Shown here: positions 17,660 through 25,489 of the stretch, piece by piece
Layout of the letters: every line of letters begins with the position of its first letter
How positions within the stretch are numbered: position 1 is the stretch's first letter
Assembly (NCBI RefSeq): GCF_002934665.1
Contig: NZ_NIRS01000011.1
Span: forward strand, 1 to 43,362
DNA from: Pseudomonas laurylsulfatiphila
Lineage (GTDB): Bacteria > Pseudomonadota > Gammaproteobacteria > Pseudomonadales > Pseudomonadaceae
Length of the DNA stretch: 43,362 bases
Reading direction: 5' to 3'
The notes under the pieces: generated by a model
What the model was told of the DNA's origin: nothing
Database searches by the model: none
The model's input: the letters and a program-made list of their open reading frames with translations, nothing else
Program-made: the position numbers and the translations under genes

Positions 17660-18724
17660 ATGAACACCCAAGCAAAGCAGAAAGTCGCGGTGGCCGTGGC
17701 CGTCGCATTGGCCGTCGGTGGGGCGTTGTACCTGGCAATGCCCGGCCTGTTCGGCCAGCGTACCCAGCAAAACACCAACGATGCTTACGTCTCGGCGGAT
17801 TTCACCCTGGTCGTGCCGCGGGTCGCCGGGTTTATCAAGCAGGTGCTGGTGGAGGACAACCAGCAGGTCAAGGCGGGGCAATTGCTGGCGCTGATCGATG
17901 ACCGGGATTTGCGCGCCGCCGCCCAGGCCGCCGACGCCGAAACGCTGGTGGCCAGGGCGCAACTGCAAAACGCCCGGGCGACCCTGGAGCGCCAGGCCTC
18001 GGTGATTGCCCAGGCGCAATCTTCGGTGGTTTCGGCCAAGGCGGAAATGGCCTTTGCCGAGCATGAATTGAACCGCTACAAGCACCTCGCCGGGGTGGGC
18101 GCCGGCACGGTGCAAAATGCGCAACAGGCGCAAACACGCATCGACCAGGCTGGCGCACGTCTGGCTAACGCCACGGCAGTGCTGGCGGCGGAGCGCAAGC
18201 AGGTGGAGATCCTGACGGCCCAGCGCGATGCGGCAGAAGGCGGTCTGAAGCGGACGCAAGCGAAGCTGGAAATGGCCAGCTACGAGTTGTCCTATACGCG
18301 GATCGTGGCGCCACAGGACGGCATGGTCGGAGAACGCGCGGTGCGGGTCGGCGCCTACGTGACGCCGGGCAGCAAGATCCTCGCCGTGGTACCGCTGGCG
18401 CAGGCTTATGTGATGGCCAATTTCCAGGAAACGCAACTGACGGATGTGCAGCCGGGGCAGGCGGTGCAGGTGCGCGTCGACAGCCTGGGCGGTGCGGCAC
18501 TCAACGGTCGTGTCGACAGCATCGCACCGGCCACCGGGGTGACGTTCGCTGCGATCAAGCCGGACAATGCCACTGGCAACTTCACCAAGGTGGTGCAGCG
18601 GATACCGGTGAAGATCGTGCTGGAGCCGGGACAACCGCTGGCCGAGCGTTTGCGGGTGGGGATGTCGGTGGAGGCTAGTATTGATACGGCCACCGCCAAG
18701 GCGAAAGAGGTTGTTCAGCGATGA
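17660..18724 (+). CDS. HlyD/EmrA-family periplasmic adaptor of the MFS pump
   Basis: A 354-residue membrane fusion protein. Seen: one N-terminal membrane helix (residues about 8-28), TNDAYVSADFTLVVPRVAGF (typical EmrA start of the lipoyl region), a coiled-coil hairpin at about 95-205, and the closing lipoyl half YTRIVAPQDGMVGERAVRVG. The start at ATG 17660 has AAGG upstream; an in-frame extension to 17549 lies inside the MFS gene and is rejected. Its stop overlaps the next gene as ATGA. Together with the MFS pump and the NodT protein it should form a tripartite exporter across both membranes. Confidence 0.89.
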   Translation: MNTQAKQKVAVAVAVALAVGGALYLAMPGLFGQRTQQNTNDAYVSADFTLVVPRVAGFIKQVLVEDNQQVKAGQLLALIDDRDLRAAAQAADAETLVARAQLQNARATLERQASVIAQAQSSVVSAKAEMAFAEHELNRYKHLAGVGAGTVQNAQQAQTRIDQAGARLANATAVLAAERKQVEILTAQRDAAEGGLKRTQAKLEMASYELSYTRIVAPQDGMVGERAVRVGAYVTPGSKILAVVPLAQAYVMANFQETQLTDVQPGQAVQVRVDSLGGAALNGRVDSIAPATGVTFAAIKPDNATGNFTKVVQRIPVKIVLEPGQPLAERLRVGMSVEASIDTATAKAKEVVQR

Positions 18725-20268
18725 GGATTTCCGTTGATCGCGCTGGCGCCTTCGCGAGCAGGCTCGCTCCCACATTCAAACGCATTCCCCTGTGGGAGCG
18801 AGCCTGCTCGCGAAGAGGCCTGTGGCAGCCACTCACCTTCAGTGCCTTGCTCGTCATGAGTCTCAGCGCCTGCACCGTCGGCCCGGACTTCCAGAAGCCT
18901 GATGCACAGCAAATCACCGAATGGGCAAAACCATCAAAGGCAGCCACCAGCCAGGCCATCGCCGAAACAATGGCCGAGCGCTGGTGGGAAGTGTTCCACG
19001 ACCCGAAACTCTCGGCCTTGAGCCAGCGCGCCCTGACCGACAACCTCGACCTGAAGCTGGCCGGCAGCCGCTTGCAGCAAAGTCGTGCGGTGCGCCAGGT
19101 CATCACTGCCAACCGCTACCCCAACACGGCCGCCAGTGGCAGTTATGGGCGCAATCGCAACAGTGGTGAAGGTCTGAGCGATCCGTCGGGTCACAACGGC
19201 CAATCGGCTTTCAACCTGTGGAATGCCGGCTTTTCCGCTTCCTGGGAGCTGGACTTCTGGGGTCGCGTGCGTCGGGAAACCGAAGCGGCCGACGCCACTT
19301 TGGAGGTCGCCGAGAACGACCGGCGTGGTGTGCTGCTGTCGGTGCTGGCCGAAACCGCCCAGGACTACATTCAACTGCGCGGTGTGCAGAACACCCGGCT
19401 CGTCACCGAACAGAACCTCGACGTCGCCCGCCATAGCCTGAAGCTCTCGCAACTGCGCCTGGCCGACGGCGTCGCGACGGATCTGGATGTCGCCGAAGCC
19501 GCCGCGCAGGTGGCGGCCATCGAATCGCGTCTGCCCGCGCTGGAGCAGCGTCAGTGGCAACTGATCAATGCCTTGAGCCTGTTGATGGGCGAAGCGCCCC
19601 AGGCATTGGCGGCGGAGTTATCCACAGACGCCCCGGTGCCACAAACGCCGCGCCAGGTCGCCATTGGCTTGCCCTCGCAACTGGCTGAGCGTCGGCCGGA
19701 CATTCGCCAGGCCGAAGCGCGACTGCATGCCGCCACGGCCAGCATTGGCGTGGCCAAGGGGGATTTCTATCCGCGCATCACCCTGTCGGGGAACATCGGC
19801 TCCCAGGCCCTGCAATTGAGCGATTTTGGCTCCTGGGGTTCGCGTTCGTTCGGGATCGGCCCGCAGTTCAGCTTGCCGCTGTTCGACGGTGGCCGTTTGC
19901 GTGGCGTGCTCCAACTGCGTGAAGCACAACAACAGGAAGCCGCTATCGCTTATCAGCAAACCGTGCTGCGCGCCTGGCATGAAATCGATGACCAACTGAC
20001 CGCCTACAACGCCAGCCAGTTGCGCCGCGACAGCCTGGCCGAAGCCGTGCGTCAGAACCGCATTGCGCTGGACACCGCGCAACAGCAGTACGTTGAGGGC
20101 GTGGTGGATTTCGTCACCGTACTCACCGTGCAAGGGGCGTTGCTGGCCACGCAGGAGCAGTGGGTCGAGAGTTCGACCGGCGTGTCGCTGGCGGCCGTCG
20201 GGTTGTATAAGGCGTTGGGTGGGGGGTGGGAGTCGGTGTATCCGTTGGCCGAGACGGCGCAGCGCTGA
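18721..20268 (+). CDS. NodT-family outer-membrane efflux lipoprotein with a REPIN inside its signal peptide
   Basis: A 515-residue TolC-like outer-membrane factor of the tripartite pump. Seen: after an ATGA overlap with the adaptor gene, residues 8-33 are encoded by a REPIN (18746-18818). The lipoprotein signal core then follows (LTFSALLVMSLSAC), with the lipidated Cys at about residue 51 in LSAC-TVGPDFQKP, the NodT family start. No usable ATG/GTG lies between the REPIN and the signal core; the only later ATG is five codons before the Cys. So the REPIN is translated as a basic, unusually long n-region, if the gene is expressed. The rest is a normal two-repeat OMF, including LAERRPDIRQAEARLHAATA. 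Function is probable, but signal-peptide efficiency is uncertain. Confidence 0.85.
   Translation: MRISVDRAGAFASRLAPTFKRIPLWERACSRRGLWQPLTFSALLVMSLSACTVGPDFQKPDAQQITEWAKPSKAATSQAIAETMAERWWEVFHDPKLSALSQRALTDNLDLKLAGSRLQQSRAVRQVITANRYPNTAASGSYGRNRNSGEGLSDPSGHNGQSAFNLWNAGFSASWELDFWGRVRRETEAADATLEVAENDRRGVLLSVLAETAQDYIQLRGVQNTRLVTEQNLDVARHSLKLSQLRLADGVATDLDVAEAAAQVAAIESRLPALEQRQWQLINALSLLMGEAPQALAAELSTDAPVPQTPRQVAIGLPSQLAERRPDIRQAEARLHAATASIGVAKGDFYPRITLSGNIGSQALQLSDFGSWGSRSFGIGPQFSLPLFDGGRLRGVLQLREAQQQEAAIAYQQTVLRAWHEIDDQLTAYNASQLRRDSLAEAVRQNRIALDTAQQQYVEGVVDFVTVLTVQGALLATQEQWVESSTGVSLAAVGLYKALGGGWESVYPLAETAQR
18746..18818. repeat. REPIN inside the NodT-like gene
   Basis: GCGCCTTCGCGAGCAGGCTC starts at 18746, and the inverse arm TGTGGGAGCGAGCCTGCTCG starts at 18791. 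Only about 16 bases lie between the arms, so it is a compact pair. It contributes codons 9-33 of the outer-membrane lipoprotein and keeps the reading frame open. Confidence 0.9.
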
Positions 20269-20385
20269 CGGTGCAGCCGCCGGCTATCGCTCCATCAGCG
20301 GGTCGGCATCGACGTTGCTCGGCTTGAAGGTCTAAAGTGATGCGCAAACAATCGGGCTCTTCACTCAACTTTACAAGGGGAGGCA

Positions 20386-21969
20386 ATGGAGGCGCGCAGA
20401 GAAACGCCGATGGGCGACACTCAGGGACCGCACGCCAATCCTGGTTTCGCCAGGGGCGCGCAACCGCTGATCCGCTGGGCGCGGGAGCATTGGCTGGTGC
20501 CGATTCTGGTATTGGCCGCGCTGGTGCGATTCTACGATCTGACCGCTGCCGCGATTTGGGGCGACGAGGGCTCCAGCCTGCTGCTGGCCCGTTATTCATT
20601 ACCTGACATCTGGGTGCACGCCGCCTACGACGTGCACCCGCCGCTGTACTTCATACTGCTGCACGGCTGGATCGCGATGTTTGGCGACGGCATATTGTCG
20701 ATCCGCTGCCTCAGTGCTCTGCCTGGGATTGCCTCGGTCGGGCTCGGCGTGTGGCTGGTCGATCGGCTCGCCACCCGCCGAGCCGCAATATTGGCCGGCT
20801 TCCTGTTGGCCCTGCTGCCCACGGCGGTGCGCTACAGCCAGGAAGTGCGAATGTATTCGCTGTTGGGACTGTGGTTGCTGGGGGCAACCATTGCGCTGGT
20901 GTACTGGATCCGCAAGCCGCAGCGCCGGCGCTATTTGGTGATCTATGTCGTGCTGATGAGCGCGGCGTTTTACACCCATTACTTCACGGCCCTGTGCGTG
21001 CTCTGCCATTGGTTGTATCTGGGAATCATCCGCGTGCAGCCGGGGCATCGTCTGCGGCACATCCAGCGGGGTGACTGGTGGCTGGCCAATGTGGCTATCG
21101 TGGCATTGTATCTGCCTTGGCTGCCGGGGTTTGTCGACCTGCTTCGGCACCTGGATCAGCTCAGGGCCAATGGCGATGTTGGCTGGGAGTTGCCCGTCAG
21201 CCTGGACTCCTTACCGTCGATGGTCTGGTCGTTGCTGACTCAGGACGACGGCGAAAGCCTGCCAGTACTGCTTTTCATTGCCTTGCCTTTGGCCTTGCCG
21301 TTGCTGGCATGGGTGGCGCTGGCGCGTGACCGAAGCGTGTCCCGCGGCAGTGCGTTGCTCGCGGTCTACACCTTTGTCCCGATGCTGCTGGTGTTCGCGG
21401 TGTCGTTTTTTTCGCCGATATTCATCGAGCGATACCTCACCGCCTATGCGCTTGGCCTGCCGTTGTTGGCGGCATTGGCGATCGATCGCCTGTACAGCGG
21501 CTCCCGGGTACTGGCCCTGACGGTGCTGGTGCTGTTCGTCGGTGTGGAACTGGTGGGCCTGAAAAACAATGCGACGGTAGACGTCCATGATCAGGTCAAT
21601 GTCCTGGTGGAAGACGTCAATCTGCATTTTCAGCCGGGCGACCGGATCGTCACCAGTGACATGCTCTGGTACTTGAGTTACGTCTACTACAACCGCACCA
21701 ATACCCAGCCCCTGCTGTACACCCCGCCGCGGGCCGATGGCACTTCGAGCCAGCCGAACGACTATGGTTTCGGTACCTTGACGACGTCAGACGTATATTT
21801 GGACCACTTGAGCGATCTGCCCAAGGGCACGGGAAGAATCTGGCTGATCGGTACCGCCGACGTACCGGACGAGTTTGCACCGTTGCCGGCGCAATGGCAT
21901 ATCGCTCGTCAGATGAAAGCCGGTGGTGTTGCCGCGAGGTTGTACCTGTCCGGCAATGCCGGGCAATGA
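20386..21969 (+). CDS. GT39/ArnT-like integral-membrane glycosyltransferase
   Basis: A 527-residue multi-pass inner-membrane protein of the PMT/ArnT-like glycosyltransferase superfamily, which uses polyprenyl-phosphate sugars. Seen: first helix at about 37-53, the acidic catalytic-type pair D60-E61 in WGDEGSSLLLARYS, then YDVHPPLYFILLHGW, which is typical of the family, about ten further helices, and a C-terminal periplasmic domain of about 130 residues. The ribosome site GGGGAGG directly precedes ATG 20386. It appears to be transcribed alone. Sugar and acceptor (LPS, protein or exopolysaccharide) are not evident. Confidence 0.8.
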   Translation: MEARRETPMGDTQGPHANPGFARGAQPLIRWAREHWLVPILVLAALVRFYDLTAAAIWGDEGSSLLLARYSLPDIWVHAAYDVHPPLYFILLHGWIAMFGDGILSIRCLSALPGIASVGLGVWLVDRLATRRAAILAGFLLALLPTAVRYSQEVRMYSLLGLWLLGATIALVYWIRKPQRRRYLVIYVVLMSAAFYTHYFTALCVLCHWLYLGIIRVQPGHRLRHIQRGDWWLANVAIVALYLPWLPGFVDLLRHLDQLRANGDVGWELPVSLDSLPSMVWSLLTQDDGESLPVLLFIALPLALPLLAWVALARDRSVSRGSALLAVYTFVPMLLVFAVSFFSPIFIERYLTAYALGLPLLAALAIDRLYSGSRVLALTVLVLFVGVELVGLKNNATVDVHDQVNVLVEDVNLHFQPGDRIVTSDMLWYLSYVYYNRTNTQPLLYTPPRADGTSSQPNDYGFGTLTTSDVYLDHLSDLPKGTGRIWLIGTADVPDEFAPLPAQWHIARQMKAGGVAARLYLSGNAGQ

Positions 21970-21987
21970 GTGACGACATCGCAACCT

Positions 21988-22746
21988 TCAGGGTTTCGAC
22001 GACAAGTCAGCCATGCCCTTGAGCAACTCGATCGGCAACGGAAAGACGATGGTCGAGCTCTTGTCGCCGGCAATCGAACTCAGGGTCTGCATGTAGCGCA
22101 GTTGCATGGCCCCCGGTTGGCGGCCAAGCATTTCGGCGGCCTGCATGAGTTTTTCCGAGGCCTGCAACTCGCCTTCGGCGTGGATCACCTTGGCGCGCCG
22201 TTCCCGTTCGGCTTCGGCCTGCTTGGCGATGGCACGGATCATCGATTCGTTGAGATCCACGTGCTTGATCTCGACGTTGGCGACCTTGATGCCCCAGGCG
22301 TCGGTCTGGGCATCGAGCACTTGCTGGATGTCCAGGTTCAACCGTTCGCGTTCGGCCAGCAGCTCGTCCAGTTCGTGTTTACCCAGCACCGCCCGCAACG
22401 TGGTTTGCGCCAATTGGCTGGTGGCGGCCAGGAAATCTTCGACCTGGATGATGGCCTTCTGCGGATCGAGCACGCGGAAATACAGCACCGCGTTGACCTT
22501 GACCGACACGTTGTCGCGGGTGATCACGTCTTGCGGCGGCACGTCCAGCACCACGGTCCGCAAGTCGACCCTGACCATTTGCTGGACCACCGGAATCAGC
22601 AGGATCAAACCGGGGCCCTTGACCTGCCAGAAGCGTCCGAGCTGGAACACCACCCCGCGCTCGTACTCGCGCAGGATGCGGAACGTCGATCCCGCCAGTG
22701 CGATGAGCAACAGTAGCAGCGCGACAAGACCCAATTGCAAACCCAT
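21988..22746 (-). CDS. Slipin / stomatin-like SPFH-domain membrane protein
   Basis: A 252-residue SPFH protein. Seen: one N-terminal membrane helix (residues 2-20), then the stomatin signature ILREYERGVVFQLGRFWQVK, DVPPQDVITRDNVSVKVNAV, the coiled-coil stretch ERERLNLDIQQ...AEAERERRAKVIHAEGELQAS, and a short C-terminus. The family forms membrane-associated oligomers linked to membrane microdomains. Its ATG lies two bases after the stop of the nfeD-like gene, the usual nfeD-slipin pair. The terminal 18 bases separate it from the convergent glycosyltransferase gene. Confidence 0.9.
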   Translation of the reverse strand: MGLQLGLVALLLLLIALAGSTFRILREYERGVVFQLGRFWQVKGPGLILLIPVVQQMVRVDLRTVVLDVPPQDVITRDNVSVKVNAVLYFRVLDPQKAIIQVEDFLAATSQLAQTTLRAVLGKHELDELLAERERLNLDIQQVLDAQTDAWGIKVANVEIKHVDLNESMIRAIAKQAEAERERRAKVIHAEGELQASEKLMQAAEMLGRQPGAMQLRYMQTLSSIAGDKSSTIVFPLPIELLKGMADLSSKP

Positions 22747-22748
22747 GA

Positions 22749-23282
22749 CTATTCTCCGCCCGGCGCCGCGTCAGCCGCGGCCACTTGCAGCAGCAAGCCC
22801 TTGCGCCCCACCACCCGCACCCGTTGCCCGGGTTGCAGCGGCGTTGCGCTGAGTACCTGCCATTGTTCTCCTTGCAGATGAATCCAGCCGCCATAGGCGT
22901 TGCCGGCCTGCAATGACGTCACTGCCGTCACGCTGCCGAGCAACCCGGCATCACCGCTGACGGTGTGGCGCGGTCGGGTCTTCAGGGCGTGAATCACCAG
23001 GTAGATCAGTAGCAACGCGCTGACCACTGCCAGTCCGATCATCAACGGCACGGGCACTTCGGTGTTGGACAGGATCACCGCGCCGATCACGAACATCACG
23101 ATGCCGCCCAGGCCGATCACGCCGTAATTGGGCAGGGCCGCCTCGGCAATCAGGAACGCGATGCCGAAGGTGATCAGCCAGATCCCCACGGGATTGGGCA
23201 GCAGCAATACAACCGTGTCGGCAGCGCAGGCCGATCCGCTCAACGCCAACAGCAACGCAACTGCACAGCAACGCGTGTTCAC
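22749..23282 (-). CDS. NfeD-family protein without the ClpP-like protease domain
   Basis: A 177-residue membrane protein. Seen: a signal peptide (MNTRCCAVALLLALSGSACA), then almost immediately the NfeD membrane region (LPNPVGIWLITFGIAFLIAE, PNYGVIGLGGIVMFVIGAVI, IGLAVVSALLLIYLVIHAL), and an OB-fold C-terminus (GSVTAVTSLQAGNAYGGWIH onward). Full-length NfeD1b proteins have a serine-protease domain of about 230 residues between signal peptide and membrane part; here it is absent. GTG 23282 has GGAGG eight bases upstream. It forms an operon with the slipin gene. Known members cooperate with the slipin; this short form is presumably non-proteolytic. Confidence 0.85.
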   Translation of the reverse strand: MNTRCCAVALLLALSGSACAADTVVLLLPNPVGIWLITFGIAFLIAEAALPNYGVIGLGGIVMFVIGAVILSNTEVPVPLMIGLAVVSALLLIYLVIHALKTRPRHTVSGDAGLLGSVTAVTSLQAGNAYGGWIHLQGEQWQVLSATPLQPGQRVRVVGRKGLLLQVAAADAAPGGE

Positions 23283-23481
23283 TTGACCCTCCGGGAGAGT
23301 CGTGGAGTGGCTCTGAGTACAGTTTAGTTGAGCCTCGGCCTGTATGAATTTTGCTCAATTGTCGTCGTCGGCCGATGGGCGGATTTCCCGCCGGATCACG
23401 CCGGCGGGCCTAGACTTTTACTACGCAAGCAACGCTTTAACCATCGTCTGCCAGCGATTACGGCGGACACCGAGGTGCATC

Positions 23482-23943
23482 ATGCGTATGGCAAGAACCG
23501 TGCAGCGAAGCCTGGAAAAGGCTCAATGCGAATATGACATCGTCAGCCACCCCCACTCGGCCAGCAGCCTCGAAACGGCGCGGGTCGCCGGTATTCCTGC
23601 CGAACGGGTGGCCAAATCGGTGATTCTCGACGATCACCATGGGCACTACCTGATGGCCGTGCTGCCCGCCAGCCGTCACCTTGACCTGAGCAAGGTCCGC
23701 AGCAGCGGTGAGTGGCAGGTTTCCCGCGAAAGCAACCTGGCGCACCTGTTCGACGATTGCGAACGCGGTGCCGTACCGGCGCTGGGTGAGTCCTATGGAT
23801 TGGAGGTGATCATCGACCCGTTGCTGACCCGGCAGAAAGATATCTATCTGGAGGCCGGCAACCACGTCAACCTGGTGCGCATGGACATGCCCGAGTTCCT
23901 GAAAATGGTGCCGCATGCGGAGGTGCGGGAGTTGAGTCATTGA
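23482..23943 (+). CDS. YbaK/ProX-type aminoacyl-tRNA deacylase
   Basis: A 153-residue cytosolic protein of the YbaK/EbsC deacylase family, which hydrolyses mischarged tRNAs. Seen: YDIVSHPHSASSLETARVAG, ERVAKSVILDDHHGHYLMAV (conserved Lys in AKSVIL) and AVPALGESYGLEVIIDPLL, the family core. ATG 23482 has GAGG at 23472-23475. The frame stays open upstream to 23344, but that stretch has no ribosome site and no similarity to the family. Monocistronic; it faces away from the nfeD-like gene, with about 200 bases of shared promoter DNA between them. Confidence 0.88.
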   Translation: MRMARTVQRSLEKAQCEYDIVSHPHSASSLETARVAGIPAERVAKSVILDDHHGHYLMAVLPASRHLDLSKVRSSGEWQVSRESNLAHLFDDCERGAVPALGESYGLEVIIDPLLTRQKDIYLEAGNHVNLVRMDMPEFLKMVPHAEVRELSH

Positions 23944-23967
23944 GTTTTGTATCGTCAATGCTGACGT

Positions 23968-24041
23968 CTTCGCGGGCAAGCCCGCTCCCACAGGGTTTGG
24001 TGTCAATCACAAAACCTGTGGGAGCGGGCTTGCCCGCGATT
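23968..24041. repeat. REPIN of a second REP type (GCGGGCAAGCCCGCTCCCAC)
   Basis: CGCGGGCAAGCCCGCTCCCA at 23971-23990 faces TGGGAGCGGGCTTGCCCGCG at about 24019-24038. The core GGGCAAGCCC differs from the GAGCAGGCTC core of the other copies, so it belongs to another REP class and probably another RAYT. It lies between the deacylase and DUF2789 genes. Confidence 0.88.
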
Positions 24042-24084
24042 GACCGCGCAGCGGTCCCCCTAAATTGGTCCCCAGGAGTTCAAC

Positions 24085-24330
24085 ATGGAAAGCCCGACCC
24101 ACAACCTGCCATCCCTGTTCAAACAACTCGGCCTGCCGGACGACGCCGAAAGCATCGATAAATTCATCGCCACCCATTCACCGCTCAAACCGGAACTGCA
24201 CCTTGCGGATGCATTTTTCTGGAGCCCGAGCCAGGCGGAGCTTCTGCGTGAGGAGATTCTCGATGACGCGGATTGGGCGGAGGTGGTGGATCAACTGGAT
24301 GTGATGTTGAGGAAGGGGCGGGGGGTATAA
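24085..24330 (+). CDS. DUF2789 protein
   Basis: An 81-residue small protein of the DUF2789 family, common in Pseudomonas and of unknown function. Seen: the acidic, helical sequence with NLPSLFKQLGLPDDAESIDK, FIATHSPLKPELHLADAFFW and ILDDADWAEVVDQLDVMLRK, matching the family's short helical layout. CAGGAG lies nine bases before the ATG. No signal peptide or membrane helix. Standing alone between a REPIN and a toxin-antitoxin locus, its context gives no functional hint. Confidence 0.88.
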   Translation: MESPTHNLPSLFKQLGLPDDAESIDKFIATHSPLKPELHLADAFFWSPSQAELLREEILDDADWAEVVDQLDVMLRKGRGV

Positions 24331-24348
24331 ATAACGGATAGGCGGCGG

Positions 24349-24376
24349 TTCACAGAGGTTGCTCTGATCATACTAA
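24349..24376 (+). promoter_or_regulatory. Probable promoter of the antitoxin-toxin locus
   Basis: TTCACA at 24349-24354 and TACTAA at 24371-24376 with a 16-base spacer form a reasonable sigma-70 pair. Transcription would begin just before or within the palindrome at 24385-24412, as expected for an autorepressed antitoxin operon. Confidence 0.45.
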
Positions 24377-24384
24377 TTGACCAA

Positions 24385-24412
24385 AATTAAGACCTTATTT
24401 GAGGTCTTAATT
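24385..24412 (+). promoter_or_regulatory. Perfect 11-bp inverted repeat, likely antitoxin operator
   Basis: AATTAAGACCT (24385-24395) and its exact inverse AGGTCTTAATT (24402-24412) are separated by TATTTG. The second arm ends at the base before the antitoxin ATG and contains its GAGG ribosome site. It can act as the DNA operator of the antitoxin and, as RNA, as a hairpin hiding the ribosome site. Confidence 0.7.
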
Positions 24413-24658
24413 ATGCAAAATGTTTTGGCCGATATGGCTGTCAGCGTGTCTGAACTAAAGAAAAACCCCTCTGCCGTTTTGAATGGTGCCCATGGAGGGC
24501 CTGTCGCGGTGCTCAATCACAATCGCGTCATGGGCTACATGGTTCCTGCCGATGTGTTCGAAGCCATGATGGAGCGCCTTGATGATTTGGAGTTGGCGGA
24601 ACTCGTGCGTTCTCGTCGTCATGAAACGCCGATCCCGGTAACGCTGGATGACTTATAA
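24413..24658 (+). CDS. Type II antitoxin, Phd/YefM-RelB-like
   Basis: An 81-residue antitoxin. Seen: MAVSVSELKKNPSAVLN, the Phd/YefM N-terminal DNA-binding signature, then GGPVAVLNHNRVMGYMVPAD (beta strands of the dimer core) and a flexible C-terminus with MERLDDLELAELVRSRR for toxin binding. ATG 24413 has GAGG at 24401-24404. The 3' end overlaps the toxin start at 24648 by 11 bases. The gene is intact although the toxin is broken. Base use is less GC-rich than its neighbours, in line with horizontal gain. Confidence 0.88.
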   Translation: MQNVLADMAVSVSELKKNPSAVLNGAHGGPVAVLNHNRVMGYMVPADVFEAMMERLDDLELAELVRSRRHETPIPVTLDDL

Positions 24659-24928
24659 GCTCGAATTTCTCCCGTCTGCACGCAAAGAATGGGACAAGCT
24701 GGGCACACCGTGCGTGAGTAATTCAAAAAGAAGCTGTCAGAGCGGCTTGAGGCGCCTCGAATCCAGTCTGATGCGCTGCATGGCATGCCTGACTGCTACA
24801 AGATCAAGCTGAGGTCATCGGGGTATCGACTCGTCTACGAGGTGATAGATGAGCGCATTGTTGTTTCTGTCGTTGCAGTAGGAAAGCGTGAACGCAGTGA
24901 GGTGTATGAGCGCGCCAGGAAACGTTGA
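24648..24928 (+). pseudogene. RelE-family toxin, inactivated by a 1-base deletion and a stop
   Basis: Reading from ATG 24648 gives MTYKLEFLPSARKEWDKLG, the start of a RelE mRNA interferase. One base is missing in the GGG run at about 24701-24703. The frame one base on continues HTVRE, then TAA at 24719-24721 where a Gln codon (CAA) is expected, then FKKKLSERLEAPRIQSDALH through YKIKLRSSGYRLVYEVIDER and VVSVVAVGKRERSEVYERAR to a stop at 24926-24928. The total of 281 bases is one short of whole codons, which supports the deletion. The rest of the family core is preserved, so the damage seems recent. No active toxin can be made. Confidence 0.9.
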
Positions 24929-24968
24929 GGGCTCTCGGCAGGTCGCTGTTACGTATTTGTTTCAAAAC

Positions 24969-24998
24969 TTGACGGAAAATCCTCTCCAATGCAATATT
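24969..24998 (+). promoter_or_regulatory. Probable promoter of the marR-efflux operon
   Basis: TTGACG at 24969-24974 matches the sigma-70 -35 box; CAATAT or AATATT lies 17-18 bases on (24992-24998). Transcription from here would start within the palindrome at 25003-25016. Confidence 0.5.
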
Positions 24999-25002
24999 GA
25001 TA

Positions 25003-25016
25003 GTTAGCAAACTAAC
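25003..25016 (+). promoter_or_regulatory. GTTAG-CAAA-CTAAC palindrome, likely MarR operator
   Basis: A perfect inverted repeat with five-base arms, placed just after the -10 box and only six bases before the first possible start codon of the marR gene. MarR proteins bind palindromes of this size at such positions. It is the obvious candidate for autorepression of the five-gene operon. Confidence 0.6.
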
Positions 25017-25021
25017 AGTGT

Positions 25022-25489
25022 GTGTTTTCCCTCGTGCCGAACAACCTCGACGTTCTCCAGATGAACATCAGCAGCGCCATGGTGGTGGCCGCCAGGCATT
25101 GGCGCAAAATCTGCCAGACCACGCTGGTCAACTATGGAATCTCCGAAGCCTGCGCCGTTCCGCTGTTGATGATCGGGCGCCTGGGTGAGGGCGTGCGCCA
25201 GGTGACGGTGGCGCAAGCCGCTGGGATGGAGAGTCCATCGCTGGTGCGCCTGCTGGATCAACTGTGCCATTCCGGATACGTCTGCCGGACCGAAGATACC
25301 CAGGATCGCCGCGCCAAATGCCTGAGCCTGACCGAAACCGGCCGGGAGCTGGTGCAGGCGGTCGAAGTGGAGTTGGTGCGCTTGCGCCAGGAAGTCCTTG
25401 AAGGCATTGACCAGGGTGATCTGGAAGCTACGCTGCGGGTACTGAGAGCTTTTGAAGCGGCCACGCCGCCATCGGTGGCCAACTCTTGA
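25022..25489 (+). CDS. MarR-family repressor of the adjoining efflux operon
   Basis: A regulator of up to 155 residues. Seen: N-terminal dimerisation helices, then the winged HTH VTVAQAAGMESPSLVRLLDQ, with wing RTEDTQDRRAKCLSLTETGR, the classical MarR DxRxxxxxLT motif, and C-terminal dimer helices. Start is unclear: GTG 25022, GTG 25034 and ATG 25061 all lack a Shine-Dalgarno site, and with transcription starting near 25004 the leader would be very short. Its TGA overlaps the TTG start of the FUSC gene. It most likely represses this operon until an aromatic acid or similar inducer binds. Confidence 0.88.
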   Translation: MFSLVPNNLDVLQMNISSAMVVAARHWRKICQTTLVNYGISEACAVPLLMIGRLGEGVRQVTVAQAAGMESPSLVRLLDQLCHSGYVCRTEDTQDRRAKCLSLTETGRELVQAVEVELVRLRQEVLEGIDQGDLEATLRVLRAFEAATPPSVANS

